This document shows, piece by piece, positions 49,957-58,464 of a stretch of DNA of 64,000 nucleotides; position 1 is the stretch's first letter, and each line of letters begins with the position of its first letter. Origin of the DNA: an uncultured Lachnospiraceae bacterium. GTDB lineage: Bacteria; Bacillota; Clostridia; Lachnospirales; Lachnospiraceae. The notes under the pieces were generated by a model, which did no database searches, had not been told where the DNA came from, and saw only the letters and a program-made list of their open reading frames with translations. The stretch spans positions 29,708 to 93,707 of the forward strand of contig CAJUDX010000004.1 of assembly GCA_910584785.1 (NCBI GenBank), written 5' to 3'. A program made the position numbers and the translations under genes.

Positions 49957-51312
49957 ATGGAGGATGGTTATTTGCCGATGAGTTTTGGCTTATTGATTGG
50001 CTTTATTTTATTGGAAGCCTGTCTGTACGGTTTTGGCGCAGCGATACAAAATGTAAATACAGGTAAATTAGAACAGGAGATGGAGGCAGGAAATATAAAA
50101 GCAGCCCGTCTCCTTCGAATTGTCAACCGACCTACGCGTTTTGTCAATGCAATTCAGATTATTACCCATCTGGTAGGAATGATTACGGGAGCCTACGTTG
50201 TCTCGGCCTTCCGCTTTTACCTGGAAAAAATTTTAGCAGAAAACCAATTATGGATGCAGAGCCAGGAACAAATCCGCCAGATGCTTTTACTGGCAGTTAT
50301 TGCCCTGATTCTTCTAGTCCTGATGATAAGCTTTGGGGTAATTATTCCCAAGCGCTGTGCCGCCAGATCCCCGGAAAGCTGGGGCTACCATCTGCTTCCT
50401 GTGATTATCTTTATTACCCGGCTGTTTCTGCCGCTGATTCTTTTTATTAACGGTGTATGCCGCGTGGTGCTGGCGCTTATCCGCATTGATATGAACGGCG
50501 AAGGGGAGAATGTGACGGAGGAGGATATTATGTCCATGGTCAATGAGGGACATGAACAGGGGGTTGTGGAAGCCGACGAGGCGGAGATGATTACCAATAT
50601 CTTTCAGCTTAATGATAAAGAAGCCCGCGATATTATGATCCACCGGAAGAATATTGCTGCTATGGACAGTCACATGTTGCTTGGCGATGCTGTGGAATTT
50701 ATCCTGAAGGAGGGGAACAATTCCCGCTATCCGGTTTATGAGGAGGATATGGACGATATTATCGGCCTGCTACATATGAAGGATGCCCTGCTGTTTGCGG
50801 AAAATGAGGAAAACCGCAGCAGAGAGATCGGGGAAATTCCAGGGCTTTTGCGGGATGCACACTTTATCCCGGAAACCCGGAGCATTGATACCTTATTTAA
50901 GGAAATGCAGGCAGAAAAAATCCACATGGAGATTGTTGTGGATGAATATGGGCAGACGGCAGGTATTGTGACGATGGAGGATATTTTAGAGGAGATCGTC
51001 GGCAATATTATGGACGAATACGATGAGGAAGAGGAATTTATTATCCAAAATCCAGACGGAAGCTTTGTTTTTGAGGGATTGACGCCGTTAAAAGAAGTGG
51101 AGGCTGCGCTGGGGATCACCTTTGCAGAAGAGGATTTGAATATGTATGATACCTTAAATGGATTCTTAGTTTCCCGCTTAAACCGCATTCCCAAGGAGGG
51201 AGAATCACTTTGGGTGGATTATGAGGGGTATGAATTTCGGATTTTAAAGGTGAAAAATAAGATTATTCATTCGGTGCGGGTATCAGCTCTGCCGTCAGCC
51301 GGAGGCTGTTAA
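49957..51312 (+). CDS. CNNM/HlyC-CorC family membrane protein with CBS pair
   Basis: A 451-residue protein. The N-terminal DUF21 region has four hydrophobic segments (LLIGFILLEACLYGFGAAI; ITHLVGMITGAYVVSA; MLLLAVIALILLVLMISFGV; LLPVIIFITRLFLPLILFIN). Then follow a tandem CBS domain (about 210-345, DIMIHRKNIAAMDSHMLLGD and MEIVVDEYGQTAGIVTMEDI) and a small CorC_HlyC domain at the end. The family is linked to Mg2+/Co2+ efflux and called hemolysin-like in old annotation; hemolysis is not implied. AAGGAG is 13 bases before the ATG, rather far. Confidence 0.92.
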   Translation: MEDGYLPMSFGLLIGFILLEACLYGFGAAIQNVNTGKLEQEMEAGNIKAARLLRIVNRPTRFVNAIQIITHLVGMITGAYVVSAFRFYLEKILAENQLWMQSQEQIRQMLLLAVIALILLVLMISFGVIIPKRCAARSPESWGYHLLPVIIFITRLFLPLILFINGVCRVVLALIRIDMNGEGENVTEEDIMSMVNEGHEQGVVEADEAEMITNIFQLNDKEARDIMIHRKNIAAMDSHMLLGDAVEFILKEGNNSRYPVYEEDMDDIIGLLHMKDALLFAENEENRSREIGEIPGLLRDAHFIPETRSIDTLFKEMQAEKIHMEIVVDEYGQTAGIVTMEDILEEIVGNIMDEYDEEEEFIIQNPDGSFVFEGLTPLKEVEAALGITFAEEDLNMYDTLNGFLVSRLNRIPKEGESLWVDYEGYEFRILKVKNKIIHSVRVSALPSAGGC

Positions 51313-51376
51313 GAAACCCGTAGAATAACGAGAGAAGTACAGCGAAAAAAGAATATCAAGAAAAGAGGCATAAATT

Positions 51377-52789
51377 TTGACAGCAATTTTACAGGATACA
51401 CGGGATATGCTCAGGGATCGGACGTTTCTGGGGAAGGCTCTGCGGATTGCCTGTCCGGTGGCGATGCAGGGCATGCTGAATACCATTGTCAATCTGGCAG
51501 ATACGATGATGATTGGTACGCTGGGAGAGACAGCGATTGCCTCAGTGGGTCTGGCAAATAAATATTTTTTTGTTTTTAATCTTTTGGTTTTTGGCGTGGT
51601 CAGCGGCGGAGGGATTTTAGCTGCTCAGTATTGGGGAAATATGGATATTAAAAATATTCGCCGGGTGCTGGGGCTTTCGCTGACCATTGCTTTGGTCGGT
51701 TCCCTTCTCTTTGCCGGGGCTGGTTTTTTCTGGCCTGAGGGCGTTATGTCTGTTTTTACTGAAAGCAGCGCAAGCATTCGGCTGGGGGCTTCCTATCTGG
51801 TGGTGGCTGCGTTCAGCTATCCTTTTACCGCCGTTACCAATGTCTATGTTGCTATGCTTCGGGCGGTGGGGCAGGTAAAACTTCCTGTGCTGACCAGCTG
51901 TATGGCAATTGTCATTAACATTATACTTAATTTCTTTTTTATCTTCTCGCCAAGGACAGTTGCCATATCGGGGACAAGCTTTGTGATTCCCGGTCTGGGC
52001 CTGGGCGTTGTGGGTGCGGCGCTGGCTACGCTGACTGCCCGTGTACTGGAAATGCTGGTGCTGGTTTCGATGATTTATCTTAGGCGTTGGCCGGTGGCAG
52101 CGGGAATTTCGGAGATGTTTGGCTATTCGCGGGCATTTATCGCCCAATTTCTGCACACTGCCAGCCCGGTAATTATGAATGAATTTATGTGGGGGCTGGG
52201 GACAACAATGTATTCCCTGGCGTATGGACGCATGGGGGATGAGGCGGTGGCGGCGATTACTATTGCCACGACGATCCAGGATATTGTGGTTGTGCTCTTC
52301 CAGGGCTTAAGTGCGGCTACCGCCGTTATTCTGGGCAATGAGATGGGAGCGGGGAAATTAAAACGGGCAGAACTATATGCGCGTTATTTTTTCATTCTTC
52401 AATTTATCGTTACCATAGCCGGGGCAGTGCTTATTGTTCTGGGGCGGGGGCTGATTATTTCCTGCTATTCCATAACACCTGAAGTTGAGGCAAATGTCCA
52501 TACCCTGATCCTTATTTTTGCCCTGTATATGCCGGCGAAAATGTTTAATTATATCAATGTGGTGGGCGTGCTGCGAAGCGGCGGTGATACGAAAATGTGT
52601 CTTTTTTTGGATACCAGCGGTGTCTGGTGCATCGGTGTGCCGCTGGCCTTCTTGGGTGGCCTGGTATGGAAGCTTACGATTTGCCAGGTATATGCGCTGG
52701 TGATGCTGGAGGAAGTCTATAAGATGGTTCTGGGCTACTGGAGATACCGGCAGCGGAAATGGCTGAGAAACTTAAATGTGGATTTGTAA
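51377..52789 (+). CDS. MATE family efflux transporter
   Basis: A 470-residue exporter with 12 predicted membrane segments, distinct from the one at 13.5 kb. It begins LRIACPVAMQGMLNTIVNLA and DTMMIGTLGETAIASVGLAN, typical of the DinF-like group. Translation probably uses the TTG at 51377 (AGAGG nine bases upstream); an ATG at 51407 is the alternative. It follows the CNNM gene by 64 bp. Substrate unknown. Confidence 0.9.
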   Translation: MTAILQDTRDMLRDRTFLGKALRIACPVAMQGMLNTIVNLADTMMIGTLGETAIASVGLANKYFFVFNLLVFGVVSGGGILAAQYWGNMDIKNIRRVLGLSLTIALVGSLLFAGAGFFWPEGVMSVFTESSASIRLGASYLVVAAFSYPFTAVTNVYVAMLRAVGQVKLPVLTSCMAIVINIILNFFFIFSPRTVAISGTSFVIPGLGLGVVGAALATLTARVLEMLVLVSMIYLRRWPVAAGISEMFGYSRAFIAQFLHTASPVIMNEFMWGLGTTMYSLAYGRMGDEAVAAITIATTIQDIVVVLFQGLSAATAVILGNEMGAGKLKRAELYARYFFILQFIVTIAGAVLIVLGRGLIISCYSITPEVEANVHTLILIFALYMPAKMFNYINVVGVLRSGGDTKMCLFLDTSGVWCIGVPLAFLGGLVWKLTICQVYALVMLEEVYKMVLGYWRYRQRKWLRNLNVDL

Positions 52790-52846
52790 GGCTTATCTTA
52801 ATGCAGTTTGCCTTAATGTAACATGTCTTAATGCATGATTAAAGTA

Positions 52847-52875
52847 TTGCAAGTCAGAAAAAAGAATGGTAAAAT
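52847..52875 (+). promoter_or_regulatory. yebC promoter
   Basis: TTGCAA (52847-52852), 17-bp spacer, TAAAAT (52870-52875). Just upstream, CTTAATG is repeated three times (52796-52835). Confidence 0.7.
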
Positions 52876-52950
52876 GGTGCCGGATAGTGTATCGAATGGA
52901 TAAGCTTAAACATACAAAGGTAGTTTAATAGAAAAAGGAGATTAAGGATT

Positions 52951-53679
52951 ATGTCAGGACATTCAAAATTTGCAAACATTAAGCACAAAAAAGAAAAAAA
53001 TGATGCGGCGAAGGGAAAGATTTTTACCGTTATCGGGCGTGAAATTGCTGTAGCGGTAAAAGAAGGCGGGGCAGACCCGGCAAATAACAGTAAGCTCAGG
53101 GATGTCATTGCCAAGGCAAAGGCGAACAATATGCCTAATGATACCATTGACCGCGGAATTAAGAAAGCAGCAGGGGATGCTAATTCAGTAAATTATGAGG
53201 TGTTGACTTACGAGGGCTACGGGCCGAGCGGTGTGGCGATTATCGTGGATACGCTGACCGATAACAAAAACCGCACAGCGGCAAATGTAAGAAGCGCTTT
53301 TACTAAGGGCGGCGGAAATGTAGGAACACCGGGGAGCGTGTCCTATATGTTTGATAAAAAGGGCCAGATTATTATTGATAAGGAAGAATGTGAGATGGAC
53401 CCGGACGATTTAATGATGCTTGCCTTAGATGCCGGAGCAGAGGATTTTGCCGAAGAAGAGGACAGTTACGAGGTGTATACGGACCCCGACAGCTTCAGCC
53501 AGGTGAGAGAAGCGCTGGAAAAAGAAGGGATTCCGATGATGGAGGCAGATATTACGATGATTCCTCAGACCTGGGTGGAGCTGACGAATGAGGAAGATAT
53601 TAAGAAGCTGAACCGCACGTTAGATCTTTTGGACGGGGATGATGATGTGCAGGCAGTTTATCATAACTGGGATGAGTAA
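52951..53679 (+). CDS. yebC: YebC/PmpR family DNA-binding or translation-related protein
   Basis: A 242-residue protein with the family start SGHSKFANIKHKKEKNDAAK and GKIFTVIGREIAVAVKEGGA. Further marks are YEGYGPSGVAIIVDTLTDN and KGGGNVGTPGSVSYMFDKKG. YebC proteins were named transcription regulators; more recent work links relatives to translation of proline-rich sequences. The ATG has AAAGGAG nine bases upstream and its own promoter. Confidence 0.95.
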   Translation: MSGHSKFANIKHKKEKNDAAKGKIFTVIGREIAVAVKEGGADPANNSKLRDVIAKAKANNMPNDTIDRGIKKAAGDANSVNYEVLTYEGYGPSGVAIIVDTLTDNKNRTAANVRSAFTKGGGNVGTPGSVSYMFDKKGQIIIDKEECEMDPDDLMMLALDAGAEDFAEEEDSYEVYTDPDSFSQVREALEKEGIPMMEADITMIPQTWVELTNEEDIKKLNRTLDLLDGDDDVQAVYHNWDE

Positions 53680-53687
53680 AATCAGGA

Positions 53688-53716
53688 TTGACTTCACTGC
53701 GTTTATTAGATACAAT
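53688..53716 (+). promoter_or_regulatory. Promoter inside the yebC-hyd gap
   Basis: TTGACT (53688-53693), 17-bp spacer, TACAAT (53711-53716). It begins 9 bp after the yebC stop and has no reading frame behind it. Confidence 0.7.
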
Positions 53717-53722
53717 AGCAGA

Positions 53723-53854
53723 AAGAGAACAGCTGCGCTGTGAGGATGAATTGGGCTTGCAGTAAAGCGGGAAAACAGAAGATGGACTGACCGGAAGAGA
53801 TGCTGATGGGAAGCGGATAGTTTTGCTGAATACGTGCTGCAGCAAGGTTTTTTT
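53723..53854 (+). ncRNA. Candidate small RNA or long leader before the hyd operon
   Basis: A good promoter (53688-53716) is followed by about 130 nt without a convincing frame. It holds the hairpin ACAGC-TGC-GCTGT near 53729, and ends in TTGCTG (53823-53828)/CAGCAA (53840-53845), then GG and seven Ts. It matches no RNA family I recognise. It may be a small RNA or an attenuator for the hydrogenase maturation genes. Confidence 0.45.
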
Positions 53855-53895
53855 GTGCTGTAAGGCATGGGTTTGACAGGATTTGAGGTATAAGC

Positions 53896-53922
53896 AGAGA
53901 ATCTTTCGGGATTCTCTTTTTG
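53896..53922 (+). terminator. Terminator before the hyd operon
   Basis: AGAGAATC (53896-53903) and GATTCTCT (53910-53917) with a TTTCGG loop, followed by TTTTG. It is the second terminator in the gap. After it comes TTGTTTTACAGGAAAT, as at 41.4 kb. Confidence 0.75.
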
Positions 53923-54092
53923 TTTTACAGGAAATTGTCTGCTGACACAGATGCGCTCCGCGCAAGGAGCTGTTACAAAATGCGGCTGATGTTCCTTTAT
54001 CCAGGCTATGGCTGATAGAATGAAGGATATGGTAAAGGAGAAACCCCAAAGGACAGGATTTGCTTTGGGACATACACAGAATGGAGGAAACA

Positions 54093-54380
54093 ATGGATCA
54101 GGAAACAAGAACAGATGTCAAAAAAGAAGAAAAGCGAATTGCTGTGATTGGTATTATTATAGAGGATGTGCGGCAGGCGGAACAGGTGAATGCTTTGCTG
54201 CATCAGTTTGGGCGTTATATCATTGGGCGAATGGGGCTTCCCTATAAGGAGAAGCAGGTGAATATTATCAGCGTGGTTTTGGATGCGCCTATGGACGTAA
54301 TCAGTGCTTTGTCCGGGAAGCTGGGGAGACTTAAAGGGGTTAGTTCCAAGGCGTTGTATTCCAAAATGGGAGGGGCTTAG
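54093..54380 (+). CDS. TM1266-family iron-only hydrogenase system putative regulator
   Basis: A 95-residue ACT/NikR-like domain protein (RIAVIGIIIEDVRQAEQVNA, HQFGRYIIGRMGLPYKEKQV, NIISVVLDAPMDVISALSGK). Members sit beside HydE/HydG/HydF genes and are thought to regulate or assist [FeFe] hydrogenase maturation. The ATG at 54093 is five bases after GGAGG. hydE begins 1 bp after its stop. Confidence 0.88.
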   Translation: MDQETRTDVKKEEKRIAVIGIIIEDVRQAEQVNALLHQFGRYIIGRMGLPYKEKQVNIISVVLDAPMDVISALSGKLGRLKGVSSKALYSKMGGA

Positions 54381-54381
54381 G

Positions 54382-55458
54382 ATGGTTGAAGATAAGGTGT
54401 TTGCGGGGTGCGTCAAGGCACTTAAAGAGGGGGAGGAGCTTTCGCGGGAGCAGTGGAGGGTTTTGCTGGAGGGAAGGACGAGGGAAAGACAGGATTGGCT
54501 GGCGAGAGAGGCTTCGGCGGTCAGGGACAGGGTGTATGGGAAGCGGGTGTTTATCCGGGGGTTAATTGAGTTTACGAATTATTGTAAGAATAATTGTTAT
54601 TACTGCGGGATACGGCGTGGTAATTCCTGTGTGAAACGGTTTCGGCTGACGGAAGAGGAGATTTTTTCCTGCTGCAGGATGGGGTATGATTTGGGGTTTC
54701 GAACCTTTGTTTTGCAGGGGGGAGAGGATTTGTATTTTACGGTGGACAGGCTGGAGAAATTGGTTCGGGGAATAAAGGAAGAGTTTCCCCAGTGTGCGCT
54801 TACGCTTTCTGTGGGGGAGATGGGAAGGGAAGATTATCGGAGGCTTAGGGAGGCGGGGGCGGATCGGTATTTGCTGCGGCATGAGACGGCGAACCGCAAG
54901 CATTATGCCAGGCTGCATCCGCCGGAACTTTCTCTGGGACATCGCATGGAGTGCCTGATGTCATTAAAGGAACTTGGATTTCAGACAGGGGCGGGATTTA
55001 TGGTCGGATCGCCGGGGCAGACGGCGGAGAATTTGATTGATGATTTGCTGTTTTTGGCGGAGTTTCAGCCGGAAATGGTGGGGATAGGACCATTTATTCC
55101 ACATAAGGATACGCCGTTTGGGGATAAGGCAGAGGGGGATGTCAGGCTTACGCTGTATCTTTTAAGTCTGGTGCGGCTTTTGCTTCCCTATGTACTTCTT
55201 CCGGCGACAACGGCGCTGGGGACGGCGGCAAATAGAGGCCGGGAGGCTGGGATTTGCGCAGGAGCCAATGTAGTAATGCCTAATCTCTCGCCGAAGAGGG
55301 CCAGGGAGAATTACCAGTTATACGATAATAAACTCTTTACGGGAAAGGAAGCGGCGGAAGGGCTTGAAGCGCTGAAGGAGAGTTTGGGAGCGCTGGGCTA
55401 TTTGGTCGCGGTGGACCGGGGAGATTATTGTAAATCAATAGAATCATTTAAATCCTGA
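54382..55458 (+). CDS. hydE: [FeFe] hydrogenase H-cluster radical SAM maturase HydE
   Basis: A 358-residue radical SAM enzyme helping build the dithiomethylamine bridge of the H-cluster. The CxxxCxxC cluster motif is CKNNCYYCGIRRGN (near residue 68-81). FVLQGGEDLYFTVDRLE and ETANRKHYARLHPPELSLGH are family marks. Start at 54382 follows GGGAGGGG; the longer frame from 54304 overlaps the previous gene. It is co-transcribed with hydG and hydF. Confidence 0.95.
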   Translation: MVEDKVFAGCVKALKEGEELSREQWRVLLEGRTRERQDWLAREASAVRDRVYGKRVFIRGLIEFTNYCKNNCYYCGIRRGNSCVKRFRLTEEEIFSCCRMGYDLGFRTFVLQGGEDLYFTVDRLEKLVRGIKEEFPQCALTLSVGEMGREDYRRLREAGADRYLLRHETANRKHYARLHPPELSLGHRMECLMSLKELGFQTGAGFMVGSPGQTAENLIDDLLFLAEFQPEMVGIGPFIPHKDTPFGDKAEGDVRLTLYLLSLVRLLLPYVLLPATTALGTAANRGREAGICAGANVVMPNLSPKRARENYQLYDNKLFTGKEAAEGLEALKESLGALGYLVAVDRGDYCKSIESFKS

Positions 55459-55522
55459 AGGGGAAGTGATTGCTACATGGACAGCCATGTACTCTGACCT
55501 GAGGTAGAAAGGAAGATGTGTG

Positions 55523-56941
55523 ATGTACGATCCAAAATCAAAGTGTGCAGATGACTTTATTAACCATGAGGAGATTACGGCGACTCTTGCCTATGCGCAG
55601 GAGAATCGGGAGAATCGGGAACTGATTGAGCAGATTTTGGCAAAAGCCAGGGAAAGAAAGGGGTTAAGCCACAGGGAGGCGGCAGTTTTATTAGACTGTG
55701 CGTTAGAGGATAAGAACCAGGAAATTTTTGCTCTGGCTGAACAGATGAAAAAGGATTTTTATGGAAACCGCATTGTTATGTTTGCTCCGCTGTATCTCTC
55801 GAATTACTGTGTAAATGGGTGCGTGTATTGCCCTTACCATGCAAAGAATAAGCATATTCCCAGAAAAAAGCTGACCCAGGAGGAGATTCGGCGGGAAGTG
55901 ATTGCCTTACAGGATATGGGGCATAAGCGGCTGGCGCTGGAAACAGGAGAAGATCCGGTGAATTGTCCGATTGAGTATGTGCTGAAAAGTATTAACACGA
56001 TTTATAATATTAAACATAAGAACGGGGCGATTCGGCGGGTAAATGTAAATATTGCGGCAACTACGGTGGAAAATTACCGGAAGTTAAAGGATGCCGGGAT
56101 TGGAACCTATATTTTATTCCAGGAAACTTATCATAAGGAAAGTTATCTGAAGTTACATCCCACCGGGCCAAAGCATGACTATTGTTACCATACGGAGGCG
56201 ATGGATCGGGCCATGGAGGGTGGAATCGACGATGTGGGCTGCGGTGTTTTATTTGGACTGGAGCTGTACCGCTATGAATTTACTGGGCTTTTGATGCATG
56301 CGGAGCATTTGGAGGCGGTTTATGGCGTGGGGCCGCATACGATCAGTGTGCCGAGGATTCGGCGGGCAGATGATATTGATCCGAATGTCTTTGACAATGG
56401 AATTGATGATGATACCTTTGCCAAGCTGGTGGCCTGTATACGAATCTCTGTACCTTATACGGGAATGATTATCTCAACCAGGGAGAGCCAAACGTGCAGG
56501 GAAAGGGTGCTTCATCTTGGAATTTCCCAAATCTCCGGCGGCTCGCGTACCAGTGTTGGGGGCTATGTGGATGCAGAGGCCAAAGAGGAATCCTCAGAGC
56601 AGTTTGAAGTCAGCGACAAGCGTTCCCTGGATGAGGTGGTGCATTGGCTGATGAAAATGGATTATATTCCAAGCTTTTGTACGGCGTGCTACCGGGAGGG
56701 CAGAACGGGAGATCGGTTTATGTCCCTGTGTAAGTCGGGACAGATTCAAAACTGCTGTCTGCCGAATGCTCTGATGACGTTAAAGGAGTATTTAATGGAC
56801 TATGCTTCGGAGGATACCCGAAAGATTGGGCTGAAGCTGATTGAAAAGGAGATGAGCAATATTCCCAAAGAAAAGGTGCGGGAGATTGTGAAGGAGAGAT
56901 TAGTCGAGATTGAGAAGGGAAACCGGGATTTCAGGTTTTGA
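55523..56941 (+). CDS. hydG: [FeFe] hydrogenase H-cluster radical SAM maturase HydG
   Basis: A 472-residue tyrosine lyase that makes the CO and CN ligands of the H-cluster. The N-terminal radical SAM motif is CVNGCVYCPYHAKNK near residue 93. The C-terminal auxiliary cluster motif CTACYREGRTGDRFMSLC with a later NCC near residue 410 is diagnostic of HydG and separates it from ThiH. HPTGPKHDYCYHTEAMDRA fits the substrate channel. The ATG at 55523 has AAGGAAG eight bases upstream. hydF follows. Confidence 0.96.
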   Translation: MYDPKSKCADDFINHEEITATLAYAQENRENRELIEQILAKARERKGLSHREAAVLLDCALEDKNQEIFALAEQMKKDFYGNRIVMFAPLYLSNYCVNGCVYCPYHAKNKHIPRKKLTQEEIRREVIALQDMGHKRLALETGEDPVNCPIEYVLKSINTIYNIKHKNGAIRRVNVNIAATTVENYRKLKDAGIGTYILFQETYHKESYLKLHPTGPKHDYCYHTEAMDRAMEGGIDDVGCGVLFGLELYRYEFTGLLMHAEHLEAVYGVGPHTISVPRIRRADDIDPNVFDNGIDDDTFAKLVACIRISVPYTGMIISTRESQTCRERVLHLGISQISGGSRTSVGGYVDAEAKEESSEQFEVSDKRSLDEVVHWLMKMDYIPSFCTACYREGRTGDRFMSLCKSGQIQNCCLPNALMTLKEYLMDYASEDTRKIGLKLIEKEMSNIPKEKVREIVKERLVEIEKGNRDFRF

Positions 56942-56967
56942 AAGACAGAGAGAAGGGAGGGGGAAAG

Positions 56968-58233
56968 ATGGCATTGAATGCAACACCGGCAGCGGAGAGG
57001 ATTCATATTGGGTTTTTCGGGAAGCGCAATGCGGGGAAGTCCAGTGTGATGAATGCTGTTACCGGGCAGGATTTGGCGATTGTGTCAGAGCAGAAGGGGA
57101 CGACCACCGATCCGGTTTATAAGACCATGGAATTGTTGCCCTTAGGGCCGGTTATGCTGATGGATACGCCTGGCCTGGATGATGAGGGTGCGCTTGGCGA
57201 ACTTAGGGTGAAGAAGGCGTACCAGGCGTTGAATAAGGCGGACATTGCCCTTGTGGTGATTGATGCTGTGGAAGGGCCTTCTAAAGAAGATTTTTCTTTA
57301 CTTTCCCGAATACAAAAAAAAGAGATTCCTTATCTGATTATCTGGAATAAAGAAGATTTGCTTGCCGAACAGACGAAAGAAGGCTTAGAGGAGAAAAAAC
57401 GGGAGACAGAGGCTCTTTTTTTCAAAGATGAAGGCAGAGGTTTTGAAGATCAAAGGGGATGCAGAGAACCCATGATTTGGATCAGCGCAGGGAAGGGGAC
57501 GGGAATTGAGGAATTAAAGGAGAAGATGGCGCATTTGCTTGTGCAGGAGAAAAATTCCCGTCAGCTTGTGGGGGATTTAATTCAGCCGGGAAATATGGTT
57601 GTTTTGGTGGTTCCGATTGATAAGGCGTCGCCAAAGGGGAGATTGATTCTTCCGCAGCAGCAGACAATAAGAGATATTTTGGACAATGGGGCAACCGCAG
57701 TTGTGGTCAGGGATCTTGAGTATAAGGATACTCTGGAAAAACTGGGAAAGAAGCCGGATCTGGTGATTACGGACAGTCAGGTGTTTGCCAGGGTATCCGC
57801 AGAAACCCCGGTGGATGTGCCGCTGACTTCATTTTCTATCGTATTTGCCCGCTATAAGGGACTTCTTTTCCCGGCAGTGGCAGGAGCCAGGGCGTTGGAA
57901 AAGCTTCGGGACGGAGATAGGGTGCTGATTAGCGAAGGGTGTACCCATCATCGCCAGTGCGGGGATATCGGGACGGTGAAGCTTCCAGGGTGGATTCGTG
58001 AATACACAAAAAAGACTTTCGAATTTTGCTTCAGCTCAGGTACAGAATTTCCAGAAGAATTGGAAAACTACCAGATGATCGTGCACTGCGGGGCCTGTAT
58101 GTTAAATGAAAAGGAGATGCGTTACCGCATAAGCTGTGCGGCTGACCAGGGGGTTCCGATAACGAATTATGGGATATTGATTGCCTATATGCATGGGATT
58201 TTAGAGAGAAGTCTGGATATTTTTGGAATGTAA
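56968..58233 (+). CDS. hydF: [FeFe] hydrogenase H-cluster maturation GTPase HydF
   Basis: A 421-residue GTPase and scaffold that receives the H-cluster precursor. G-motifs are FFGKRNAGKSSVMNAV near residue 15, the MDTPGLDDEGAL box near 69 and IWNKEDLL near 133. The C-terminal cluster-binding residues are CTHH near 329 and HCGACM near 380. An upstream in-frame start at 56938 overlaps hydG; ATG 56968 follows GAAGGGAGGGGG. The hydrogenase structural gene is not in the window. Confidence 0.95.
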   Translation: MALNATPAAERIHIGFFGKRNAGKSSVMNAVTGQDLAIVSEQKGTTTDPVYKTMELLPLGPVMLMDTPGLDDEGALGELRVKKAYQALNKADIALVVIDAVEGPSKEDFSLLSRIQKKEIPYLIIWNKEDLLAEQTKEGLEEKKRETEALFFKDEGRGFEDQRGCREPMIWISAGKGTGIEELKEKMAHLLVQEKNSRQLVGDLIQPGNMVVLVVPIDKASPKGRLILPQQQTIRDILDNGATAVVVRDLEYKDTLEKLGKKPDLVITDSQVFARVSAETPVDVPLTSFSIVFARYKGLLFPAVAGARALEKLRDGDRVLISEGCTHHRQCGDIGTVKLPGWIREYTKKTFEFCFSSGTEFPEELENYQMIVHCGACMLNEKEMRYRISCAADQGVPITNYGILIAYMHGILERSLDIFGM

Positions 58234-58249
58234 ATAAAAAAGAAAAGGA

Positions 58250-58298
58250 TAAGCGCCGGGGATGGTTATTTCAGATTAACCAGATCCGGCGCTTAAAA
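58250..58298 (+). terminator. Terminator of the hyd operon
   Basis: TAAGCGCCGG (58250-58259) pairs with CCGGCGCTTA (58286-58295), and GGTTA pairs with TAACC inside. A-rich sequence follows with few Ts, so its strength is uncertain on the + strand. Confidence 0.55.
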
Positions 58299-58349
58299 AA
58301 TTAACTTAAAAATTAAGCTTAAAATTTAAACTAAACTTTCTAAAAAAGA

Positions 58350-58405
58350 TTGTTTTTTTAAGTATTTAATGTTATGATTAACCTAAATTCGCAAAAGCTT
58401 TGGCG
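58350..58405 (+). promoter_or_regulatory. Promoter and candidate LacI operator of the alpha-galactosidase
   Basis: TTGTTT (58350-58355), 17-bp spacer, TATGAT (58373-58378). At the expected start point is the near-perfect dyad CGCAAAAGCTTTGGCG (58390-58405) with an AAAGCTTT centre, a shape common for LacI-family repressors. The LacI-type gene lies directly after the alpha-galactosidase. Confidence 0.6.
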
Positions 58406-58464
58406 GGAAATCTGCGGGAAGGAATGTTGGATTTGTTGATAACTGGGAAGGAGAATAACAGCAG

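Noticed and set aside
49957..51312. Hemolysin
   Set aside because: The DUF21-CBS-CorC layout belongs to ion-transport-linked proteins; the hemolysin name is historical.
53723..53922. 6S RNA
   Set aside because: The ends do not pair into the long rod with a central bubble expected of 6S RNA, and there are two separate terminators.
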